A stretch of 64,000 bases of DNA from Strix aluco (lineage: Eukaryota > Chordata > Aves > Strigiformes > Strigidae), in contig NC_133970.1 of assembly GCF_031877795.1 (NCBI RefSeq), positions 48,180,828 to 48,244,827 on the forward strand, written 5' to 3'. The translations under genes were made by a program, and so were the position numbers. The number at the start of each line of letters is the position of its first letter. Positions within the stretch are counted from its first letter, which is position 1. Shown piece by piece: positions 55,576 to 64,000 of this stretch. The notes below the pieces were generated by a model, which was given only the letters and a program-made list of their open reading frames with translations, searched no databases and was not told the origin of the DNA.

Positions 55576-58500
55576 TAATTCAGCTGTAGTCAAGGTTAGG
55601 GCTTGTATAATTTAAATGGAAGGTAAATTAAAGTTCAATCTCAGCCCCTGTCAATGGCTTAATGTACAATGTAAATGTCATCCTGGTAGATCAAAGAGCT
55701 ATAGTAGAATGTGCTGGAGAGAAACAACAGAAGGAAGAGAGAATGACTTTGAAGTTTTGCTGATAAATTTAGATCCTAATTTTAAAAGGTGAAAGATAAG
55801 AAATGAATGAGCTGTTGATCTTGTTTCAAAGCTCTGGGTTTAGATCAGGTTTGCATTAAAATGCAAAAATGCTTTTTTTAATTTTGTGGGAGAAAGCGTC
55901 ACTGATTGTTTCTAAAAATATAGGAAAAATGTTGATAGCAGAAGAAAATGCTAAAAGACTGTCTTGTTTTAACAAGCAAAAGTAAACCCTGTATTGATAT
56001 TATTCCTGTAATAATAATTCCTGACAGATAATCCTTAGTTTATTTGAAATCCAGAATTAAACAGAATCATGTTACCCTAGATGTCAAAATCAGTATTGTC
56101 TTTTTTGCCTTGTTACAATTCTGTTTGAAATTAATTTAAGGGGAATTTGCTTTGTTTTGACTTCTCCCTCTCTCTCTGTCTCTCTTTTAAGGTCAACTCA
56201 AATCAAAACATATTCTTGGGATAATGCCCAGGTTATTTTGGTCGGTAACAAATGTGACATGGAGGATGAACGGGTAATCTTCACTGAGAGAGGCGAACAT
56301 TTAGCTGAGCAACTTGGTAAGAAAAGAAATTACAAAAGCTTTATGATTGCTTATGAGAATGCACAAAGTAATGTCATTAATTGCTATAGTACTTGAAATG
56401 TTCATGATACGCTCACTGTAAAGAAATAGTCATACACCACCTCCCTTTTGTTTCTGTAGGCTGAGGTCTGAACTGTCCTTGTTGATATCACTAAAACTGT
56501 AACATCATTAGAATGGACATGTGTCCAGAGATGACCTTATGCAGAGCTGTGACATGTCTGTCACCTAAAAGTGTCCACAAGTCCAGCACTGGCTCAGAGG
56601 CTGGCTTAGACTAAAGACATATCTGATAAAACATTCCTTATGCTGCACCTTAGATAGGAAGTACATTATGGCCTTTGTGATAAGCAGCAAGATTAAGCAT
56701 GCGTATGTATATATACAGTATGTTTTAGTAATAGCCGTAGGCAGATACATCCTAGCCAGGGAAAAATTAAAAAAAAAAAAAAAAACAACAGCAAAAAAAA
56801 CCTAGGAGGAGAGGAGAGGAGAGATTGAAGAAGCAGTTTACTCAAAATGTGAACTAGACCGTTATGTAAGTTCAGAACATTTGGGTTGTGATTTCCAATA
56901 CCAATAATCCAAAACAGAAAGACACCAATATCCAACTCCCACTTGCACCTACTGCACGTTTACACAGGTGTAAATAAGATGAACCTCTGTTTCATAAAGT
57001 CTCCCTCTAGGATGCAAATGTTGTCCACACAGAAAATTATGGACCTGTGAAAATCTCTGTTCTTTCTGTTTCTATCCAGCAGTGATATCCTTTCATACCA
57101 TGAAATGTTTTTGAGGTGACACTGGCCAAACTGTAATGGAAAAGCTCCAGAGCATCATAATAATACTACCTGGCCTGTTTTTTTCTCCAAATTTGCTAAT
57201 ATCTGGAGAGCATGTTCAGCAGGTGTGCACATCAAACCCTGGCATCATTAGAGGTCAATTTCTGTGCTGTACTGGGCATGGGAGCTTTGAGAAACTTCTC
57301 ACAGGGGGCCACCGCTGTAGCCCCCTCCCCTGCTACCAAAAACCCCCACCACTCACTCAAACCAGAACAATTTCATATAAAATCTTACCATCCACAATAT
57401 CCTTTAAATATACACAGTTTATCTGAGTTATGTGCTTCTGCTTTGAACTGGCCACTTGCTAGTTTTATTTGATGTTTCTTAACTGTTCTATTCTGAGAAG
57501 CAGTGAACAATTGTTTCCTCTTACCTGCTCTGTACCACTGTTGGGTTTAGAGACCTCTATCATACCCCTCCTTTTTCTCCAGGATGAAATTCCCAGAATA
57601 TTTCATCATTCCAGATGCAAAGACCATTTCACACCTTATCCATTCCTTGTCACCCTATTCAGTACTTTTTGTAAGTGGTACATCTTTTTTTGAGAAATTA
57701 GTTCATGGTTGTTCATCATATTAGCATCATTAAAAGAGTAGTGTTAGAATGAGATGAAAACATACAGGATCAAATAAATTCAGTTGAGTCATGTAACTTT
57801 ACCTCACAGAGATATCATACCAAGAAAATATAGAAATGTGACAAAGCCAGTAGAGACAACAAATTAACATAATGGTAATTGATGTGGGGATCACAGCAAT
57901 CACATTTAAACAGGTTTATTCACTAATCACTAAAAAAAAAGGGTGTCAATCATAATGCTTATGCTATTTTGTCTCTTCATGAATGTTTACTCTGAGCACT
58001 ACATGCATTGGCTATCAAGTGAAACCCCAATATAGTCAGCACTTTAAAACATTTTAGTAAAAAAGGCTTGGAACTTCTTGCAAGCAAATGCATGCATACT
58101 TGCCAGCTGCATTACTCACACAGCTTTTCAAACATATTCATCTCATGCATCTCAGCTGGGTTCAAAGCTTCATACATTCGTAAAAGTTTGGTGTCGCTTG
58201 TCAGAATAGAAATAAAAAGAATGACTCACAGATGGCATGAATTTCTTGGTTCCTTTTATTTGTGGTCTGAATGATATATTGTGATCTACATTCTGGCAAA
58301 GGCTTAGCAGGCAGAGGTGTGCGCAGAGCTTTGAACAGACACTGAGTAACTGCACACACAAATGGATGGTTGCATATGTAGTTTGACATATACTTTCCCA
58401 ATTTATTTATGCCATTTGTCTGCAAATATGCCTGCAAATTAGGTACATAATTTTATATGTTTTCTTGCCTTTGGTTGTTCATGTACAACTCCTATTTGCT

Positions 58501-58784
58501 ATGTGTATGCTACAAATCATTTAAACACTAATTAGTTTTTAATTCCAAATTCTGTCATTAGAGGGTATATTATATCTTTAAGACCAGGGCCCCCTAAGGT
58601 TGCTGCAGAAGTACAATCCTGTCATATGTTCAAACTATGCCTGTTCTCATGCTGCACCAGGTACTAGGGGGATACTGCAAGATGTGCCCCAAATGTCTGT
58701 CCATCTTTGCTGTAAGGCCCTATTTGTCCTATCCCACCTTTTTGGCTTGGGTTCATTAAGGCTCTAGAAAATTGAGCTGTTGTA
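55576..58784. other. Intron-like unique sequence around the RAB3C exon
   Basis: Outside the exon at 56192-56316 I see no further exon, repeat family or RNA gene. An A-rich run with GGAGA repeats lies at 56766-56825. The neighbouring RAB3C exons are not in the window. Confidence 0.5.
56192..56316 (+). CDS. RAB3C: Internal exon of a RAB3-family GTPase, best match RAB3C
   Basis: A 125-bp exon with a strong acceptor (pyrimidine tract then TTTTAAG) and donor G|GTAAGA. It encodes [20 protein letters not shown] followed by CDMEDERV, in the phase of a split Trp codon at the left and a split Gly at the right, as expected for RAB3 genes. NKCD is the guanine-specificity (G4) box. RAB3 proteins are small GTPases on synaptic and secretory vesicles. 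From memory, [14 protein letters not shown] differs from vertebrate RAB3C at about three sites (Ser to Phe, Gln to Glu, Gly to Ala). The frame is open and the splice sites are sound, so it may be functional or a young gametolog. It is the only host exon found. Confidence 0.85.
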
Positions 58785-58810
58785 TCATAGAAACATTGGT
58801 TGGAAGGGAC
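58785..58810 (-). mobile_element. CR1 3' tip, cut by provirus E
   Basis: ATCATAGAAACATTGGTTGG is the minus-strand CR1 3' end. GGGAC (58806-58810) adjoins the LTR and is the expected target duplication; its partner lies beyond the window. Confidence 0.65.
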
Positions 58811-59174
58811 TGTGGTGGTTTAGGCCCTGCCGGGACCCGAGACCACATTGCTGCTGCCCCTCCCCCACTCTCCAACCGGATGGGGCAGGGAGCTAAATAC
58901 AACCGCCGGGGTTGAGATAAGGAGAGTTTTAATACAACAGTGTAACAGCAACAAACCGAACAACAACAATAACAATAACAGTAATAACAATAAACAGAAC
59001 AAGAGCCATACCGCACGGATACAGCAGTGAGGGGACCGAACCGCACAAAAGCCGTTCCTGCTCTTCCTGCACTTGGGCACCCAGATGCAACGTCAGCATG
59101 GTATTGAATAACCCGGCTAGAGCTCCCTCCCCACTGCTGGGGAAACTTAACCCTATCCTAGCTGAACCAGGACA
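58811..59174 (-). mobile_element. 3' LTR of provirus E
   Basis: 364 bp; minus strand starts TGTCCTGGTTCAGCTAGG and ends GGGCCTAAACCACCACA. The first ~80 bp track B's LTR closely. The rest differs widely, with a polyadenylation signal ATTAAA conserved. Adjacent 59175-59195 is the reverse complement of the polypurine tract. Confidence 0.9.
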
Positions 59175-59275
59175 TAATCCACCCCTTTATTCTATACCAT
59201 CTGCGTCACATCCAGCTGCCATTTAGCAATTAACAATAGCAAAAAAAAAAAATATTAACAAAAGCACAGTATAAC

Positions 59276-62200
59276 TCACGGTGTGTTTTCACCCACAATC
59301 AAGACCCCTTGTGGCACGCATCGGACCTCTCCATCCTTCTGCATCACCCACCAGGTGCACCCAGGTCCTTGAGCAAAAACAATCCCGTGGATGGGTTTGC
59401 CTTTGCCCGGCGCAGGACTAACCCAGACCATTTTTCCCAGCAGGTCCCTCATGTGCACCACAGGGACTTTATCCCCGTCCACAACACGTGGGAGTTTTGA
59501 CTGAGCCGGGCCAGCTCGATTGGCAGATCCTCTTGTGTTCACTAACCAAGTGGCCTCTGTCAGATGTGTGTCCCAGCGTTTGAAGGTTCCACCCCCCATT
59601 GCTCTCAAGGTAGTTTTTAACAGTCCATTGTAGCGCTCGATCTTCCCGGAGGCTGGTGCGTGGTAGGGGATGTGGTAGACCCACTCGATGCCGTGTTCTT
59701 CTGCCCAGGCATCTATGAGGTTATTTCGGAAGTGAGTCCCGTTGTCCGACTCAATCCTCTCTGGGGTGTCGTGTCGCCACAGGACTCGCTCTTCAAGGCC
59801 CAGGATGGTGTTCCGGGCGGTGGCGTGGGACACTGGATAAGTTTCGAGCCACCCAGTGGTTGCTTCCACCATTGTGAGCACGTGGCGCTTGCCTCGGCGG
59901 GTCTGTGGCAGTGTGATGTAGTCGATCTGCCAGGCCTCTCCATATTTATATTTCATCCATCGATCTTCATTCCGCTGGGGCTTCACCCGTTTGGCTTGTT
60001 TGATTGCAGCACACGTCTCACATCCGTGGATGATCTCTGCGATGGTGTCAATGGTGAGGTCCACCCCTCGATCTCGAGCCCACCTGTATGTTGCATCTCT
60101 GCCTTGGTGGCCCGAGGTCTCATGGGCCCACCGGGCTATGAACAGTTCACCTTTACGCTGCCAGTCCAAGTCCACCTGAGCCACCTCGATCTTAGCAGCT
60201 TGGTCCGCCTGCTGGGTATGTTGATGTTCATCAGTGGCCCGACTCTTGGGTATATGGGCGTCCACATGGCGCACCTTCACAACGAGGTTCTCCACCCGGG
60301 CTGCAATGTCCTGCCATACTTCAGCGGCCCAGATGGGTCTGCCCTTGCGTTGCCAGTTGTTCTGTTTCCATTGCTGCAACCACATCCACAGGGCACTTGC
60401 CACCACCCACGAGTCAGTGTAGATATAGAGCCTCGGCCACTTTTCTCGCTCAGCAAACTCCAAAGCCAATTGGATGGCTTTCACCTCTGCGAACTGGCTC
60501 GATTCACCTTGTCCCTCAACAGTTTCAGTGGTTTCTCGTGTGGGATTCCACACTGCAGCCTTCCATCGTCGATGTTTTCCCACAATGCGACAAGACCCAT
60601 CAGTGAACAGGGCATATCGCTTCTCCTCCTCTGGCAGCTCGTTATATGGTGGGGCCTCCTCAGCACGTTTCACCTCCTGTTCTGGTGACATCCCAGCATC
60701 TTTGCTCTGTGGCCAGTTCATGATCATTTCCACTAATCCTGGGGGGTCGCAGTTCCCTATTCGAGCCCGTTGTGTTATCAACACAACCCATTTACTCCAC
60801 GTGGCATCTGTTGCATGATGTGTGGAGGGAGCCTTTCCTTTGAACATCCATCCCAGCACCAGCAGTCGAGGTGCCAGGAGGAGCTGTGTCTCAGTGCCGA
60901 CCACTTCTGAGGCAGCTCGAATTCCTTCGTACGCTGCCAGTATCTCCTTCTCAGTCAGGGTATAGTTAGCTTCAGAGCCTTTGTATCCCCGGCTCCAAAA
61001 GCCTAGAGGTCGGCCTCGGGATTCCCTATCTGCTCTCTGCCAAAGGCTCCAGGAGGGGCCATTCTCCCCGGCTGCGGTGTAGAGCACGTTCTTAATCTCC
61101 TGCCCTGTCCGGACTGGCCCGAGAGCCACTGCCTGGGTAATCTCCTGCTTAATTTGTTCAAAGGCTTGTTGTTGCTCTGGGCCCCATTTAAAATCGTTCT
61201 TCTTGCGGGTTACGTGGTAGAGAGGGCTCACAATCAGGCTGTAGTTTGGGATGTGCATCCTCCAGAACCCCACAGCGCCCAGGAAAGACTGAGTCTCCTT
61301 TTTGGTGGTTGGTGGGGCCATGGCTGTTATCTTGTTTATCACCTCCATTGGGATGTGGCGACGCCCATCTTGCCATTTTATTCCTAGGAACTGAATCTCC
61401 CTTCCAGGCCCCTTAACTTTCTGTCGCTTGATGGCAAAACCAGCCTTCAGAAGGATTTCAATTACCTTCTTTCCTTTCTCAAAGACTTCCTCAGCTGTGT
61501 CCCCCCATACAATGATATCATCAATGAACTGCAGGTGTTCTGGAGCCCCACCTTTCTCCAGTGCAGTATGGACCAGTCTATGGCAAATGGTGGAGCTGTG
61601 TTTCCACCCCTGGGGCAATCGATTCCAGGTGTACTGGATACCCCTCCAAGGGAACGCAAACTGTGGCCTGAACTCTGGTGCTATTGGGATGGAGAAGAAC
61701 GCGTTAGCGATGTCAATCGTGGCGTACCACTTGGCTGCCTTCGACTCCAGCTCATACTGGAGCTCTAGCATGTCCGGCACTGCAGCACTCATCGCTGGCG
61801 TAACTTCATTCAGGCCACGGTAGTCCACGGTCAGTCTCCATTCGCCATTAGGTTTTCTCACTGGCCATATAGGGCTGTTGAAAGGTGAGTGAGTCTTGCT
61901 GATCACCTTCTGGCTTTCTAGTCGACGGATCAGCTGATGGATGGGGACCAGGGAATCTCGGTTAGTGCGGTACTGCCGCCGGTGCACCGTCTTGGTGGCA
62001 ATTGGCACTCGCTGCTCTTCAACCTTAAGCGACCCCACCACCGAGGGGTCCTCTGAGAGGCCGGGTAAGGTGGACAATTGCTCAACCTCCTCCAGGGCAG
62101 CTATACCAAAGGCCCACCGGTACCCTTTTGGGTCTTTAAAGTACCCTCTCCTGAGGTAGTCTATACCTAGGATGCACGGGGCATCTGGGCCAGTCACAAT

Positions 62201-62455
62201 GGGGTGCTTATGCCAGTCCTTCCCAGTTAAGCTTACTTCAGCCTCTAATAGGGTCAGCTGTTGGGACCCCCCTGTCACTCCGCAGATGCAGACGGGTTCA
62301 ACCCCACTGTGGCTTGATGGCATCATGGTGCACTGTGCGCCAGTGTCTACCAAGGCCTTATATTCTTGTGGGTCTGATGTGCCAGGCCATCGGATCCACA
62401 CCTTCCAGTAAATTCGATTATCCCTTTCCTCCACCTGGCTGGAGGCAGGGCCCCT
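59276..62455 (-). CDS. pol: pro-pol polyprotein of provirus E, open
   Basis: The open frame runs from the codon after gag's UAG to a stop at 59276; 1052 codons count from GTG at 62434. Domains and catalytic residues match B: protease DTGA, RT with F-I-D-D, RNase H TDGS/YTDS, integrase HHCC and D-D-35-E. I count about six amino-acid differences from B over the shared length. A 2-bp insertion near the end (about 59280) changes the last residues and removes B's C-terminal extension. Confidence 0.92.
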   Translation of the reverse strand, partial: RGPASSQVEERDNRIYWKVWIRWPGTSDPQEYKALVDTGAQCTMMPSSHSGVEPVCICGVTGGSQQLTLLEAEVSLTGKDWHKHPIVTGPDAPCILGIDYLRRGYFKDPKGYRWAFGIAALEEVEQLSTLPGLSEDPSVVGSLKVEEQRVPIATKTVHRRQYRTNRDSLVPIHQLIRRLESQKVISKTHSPFNSPIWPVRKPNGEWRLTVDYRGLNEVTPAMSAAVPDMLELQYELESKAAKWYATIDIANAFFSIPIAPEFRPQFAFPWRGIQYTWNRLPQGWKHSSTICHRLVHTALEKGGAPEHLQFIDDIIVWGDTAEEVFEKGKKVIEILLKAGFAIKRQKVKGPGREIQFLGIKWQDGRRHIPMEVINKITAMAPPTTKKETQSFLGAVGFWRMHIPNYSLIVSPLYHVTRKKNDFKWGPEQQQAFEQIKQEITQAVALGPVRTGQEIKNVLYTAAGENGPSWSLWQRADRESRGRPLGFWSRGYKGSEANYTLTEKEILAAYEGIRAASEVVGTETQLLLAPRLLVLGWMFKGKAPSTHHATDATWSKWVVLITQRARIGNCDPPGLVEMIMNWPQSKDAGMSPEQEVKRAEEAPPYNELPEEEKRYALFTDGSCRIVGKHRRWKAAVWNPTRETTETVEGQGESSQFAEVKAIQLALEFAEREKWPRLYIYTDSWVVASALWMWLQQWKQNNWQRKGRPIWAAEVWQDIAARVENLVVKVRHVDAHIPKSRATDEHQHTQQADQAAKIEVAQVDLDWQRKGELFIARWAHETSGHQGRDATYRWARDRGVDLTIDTIAEIIHGCETCAAIKQAKRVKPQRNEDRWMKYKYGEAWQIDYITLPQTRRGKRHVLTMVEATTGWLETYPVSHATARNTILGLEERVLWRHDTPERIESDNGTHFRNNLIDAWAEEHGIEWVYHIPYHAPASGKIERYNGLLKTTLRAMGGGTFKRWDTHLTEATWLVNTRGSANRAGPAQSKLPRVVDGDKVPVVHMRDLLGKMVWVSPAPGKGKPIHGIVFAQGPGCTWWVMQKDGEVRCVPQGVLIVGENTP

Positions 62456-62458
62456 CTA
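62428..62458 (-). promoter_or_regulatory. gag/pro-pol UAG readthrough site with hairpin (E)
   Basis: UAG (62456-62458, minus strand) is followed by the same 6-bp hairpin as in B, CCTCCA with TGGAGG (62428-62433 and 62440-62445). Gag and pol share one frame. Confidence 0.6.
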
Positions 62459-64000
62459 ATCCTGCTCACCATCACTCACTTGATCTAAGAGTGACTCCTG
62501 CAAGAATGACTTCCTGGTCCCCTCAAGAGGGTCAAGCATACTGTTGGCCATTCTATTCTGTCTGGGGGATTTCTGACTAGACACTGGAGCTGCATCTCTC
62601 TTGGAAGACTCCCCTTTCATGGTGGTCTTCCCTTTCTGTTGCTGTACTCGTGCAGCTGGGGCGGGAGTGGGCTGTCCATGCCACCTCCTCATGTTTTCCC
62701 CATGCTGGCAGAGGAAGAACCACAGGGTGCCCCGTGGTGTGTACCTTCCACTGCCCTTCTCTTGGGTGGGGAAACGCCTGCTTCTAATGGCTGAGACATT
62801 GGCCCGTGCAGGTGGAACATAGGACATGTCCTCTTCCACTTTCTGGAGCCTCTGAGACAGTTCCTCTACAGCTGAAACCAAAGCATGTTGGGAGGAAGGG
62901 AGACTTCCCTCATATTGTTGGAGTTGGATAATCACTTCATCTACTGTCTGAGTCTGGGTGTCTCGCCACCAGGACGCTACTGCTAATGCTTTGGAATGTC
63001 CCTCTGGTGCACTTTGCAGGAACTTCCCCCACATCAGCTGTGTGCAAGGGACCTGATCTGGATCCAATGGTGACTGCTCATCATTCAGATCACCATAGAT
63101 CATGTCAAACACAGCCATTTCCCTGAGGTTTTGGATGCCTTTCTCCATGTCGGTCCACTTGCCTAACCGACATAGAGCATCATCCTTGTAGGGGTACCTC
63201 TCCCTCACAGTGAGCAGGAGTCACCTCCAAAGGCTGAGGGTTTGAGCCTGTTTCCCTATTGCCTTGTCAATACCAGCCTGCCTGGACAAAGATCCCACCT
63301 GCTTGGCCTCTCTCCCCTCCAATTCCAAACCAGCAGCTCCACTATCCCAGCACCGGAGCAACCAGGTGAAAATCTGCTTGCCTGGAAGGAGGCTGAAATC
63401 CTTCCGCATATCTCGCAACTCACTCAGGGATAGAGATCGGGTGATCACCTCTGGCTCTTCCTCCTGTTTTCATGCTGGGTCTGGCTCATCTCCATCCCTT
63501 ACTATGCGAGCTGACTTTTTGGTATATTTGGTTTTCCATATCGGGGCAACTGATATTGGTACTGCTTGTCCCTCTGGCCCAGCTGCTGTGCTGATGGAGG
63601 CGACCGGTACTGGCACTGCCTGTCCCCCTGGCCTAGCTGCTGTACCAGCAGGTTCACTTTCAGACCCTGCAGCTCTTTCGCCCCCTTGAGGGCAGTGATC
63701 AGTGTTAAGGGCGATGCGGTAAGCATGGGCAAGCCCCCAGCACATCGCAACGACTTGTGTCTCCCGGGGTTTGTCAGATTGGCAGCACACCTTTTCCAAA
63801 CACTCCACCAGTTTATCAGGACTCTGCACTTGTTCGGGAGTGAGATTCCAAAGCATTGGGGGTGACCACTGACTCAGGCACTTGCCCATCTTCTCCCACA
63901 CACCTTGCCATTTATAGCTATCTGCCCCCGGGGCAGGTTTCCGGGTGGTGCTATTGTTGGAGAAGTACCGCATGGCCCAAAACAAGATCTGGCAGACATT
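62456..64000 (-). pseudogene. gag: gag of provirus E with two nonsense codons, 5' end outside window
   Basis: The frame matches B's Gag across its visible length and has no frameshift, but two Arg codons have become TGA: at 63221-63223 (in the LWRRLLL region) and at 63470-63472 (in the linker before EVITRSLSLSELRD). Both are CGA to TGA. A two-residue duplication (TQ) lies near 62950 relative to B. The W-rich domain is at about 63820-63880. Full Gag cannot be made from this copy. Confidence 0.9.

Larger units (their letters stand above)
58811..64000 (-). mobile_element. Provirus E: minus-strand relative of B, runs off the window
   Basis: From right to left on the plus axis: gag, UAG, pro-pol, polypurine tract, 3' LTR. 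The 5' LTR, PBS and gag start lie beyond 64000. Pol is almost identical to B's, gag is less similar, and the LTR is strongly diverged. The insertion is into a CR1 copy. Confidence 0.92.

Noticed and set aside
1-64000. CRISPR arrays, rRNA, tRNA genes and bacterial-type operons
   Set aside because: No direct-repeat/spacer array, cloverleaf or rRNA-like segment was seen. The PBS sites are only the 18-nt tRNA complements of retroviruses.

Overview
The window looks like avian nuclear DNA. CR1 LINEs occur at nine places, and related env-less endogenous retroviruses (ERVs) fill much of the rest. The only host-gene piece I recognise is one exon of a RAB3-family small GTPase (best match RAB3C) at 56192-56316. 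From established synteny, RAB3C is sex-chromosome (Z) linked in birds. The very high density of young, nested ERVs would fit a W-linked gametolog region, but the sequence alone cannot separate W from Z.

Layout. Positions 1-24218 are AT-rich non-coding DNA carrying scattered solo LTRs (4766, 6914, 9845, 11207, 12786, 15693, 16584, 21343) and CR1 fragments. Positions 24219-43082 form one nested composite. An old, decayed provirus (called C here) is split by a young provirus A (25233-32530), and A's gag is itself split by an 888-bp solo LTR. Further along, C is split by a CR1 piece, a partial provirus D and a young provirus B (35215-41189). C's 3' LTR is split again by an 866-bp solo LTR. Positions 43083-50177 are mostly unique sequence with one LTR. 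Positions 50178-51885 are a truncated minus-strand provirus (F). Positions 51956-55575 hold a nearly full-length but dead CR1 with both ORF domains. Positions 55576-58784 are intron-like sequence around the RAB3C exon. From 58811 to the window end lies a minus-strand provirus E, closely related to B.

Shared biology of A, B and E. Each has LTR, gag, pro-pol and LTR with no env. Where the leader is visible (A, B, also C and weakly D), the primer-binding site resembles one complementary to tRNA-Lys(1,2). Gag and pro-pol lie in the same frame, separated by one UAG. No in-frame ATG lies upstream of the protease active site, and a short hairpin follows the UAG, which points to stop-codon readthrough. 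The pol proteins carry a DTGA protease, RT, RNase H and an HHCC/DD35E integrase. They look closest to ERV-L (class III), although a Lys-type PBS is more usual in class II. B keeps both reading frames open. A keeps pol only. E keeps pol but has two nonsense codons in gag.

The clearest novelties are the inferred readthrough element, the hydrophobic N-terminus of Gag, the F-I-D-D polymerase box in B and E, the B/E recombinant mosaic, and a possible LTR-mediated inversion between 4766 and 17172.
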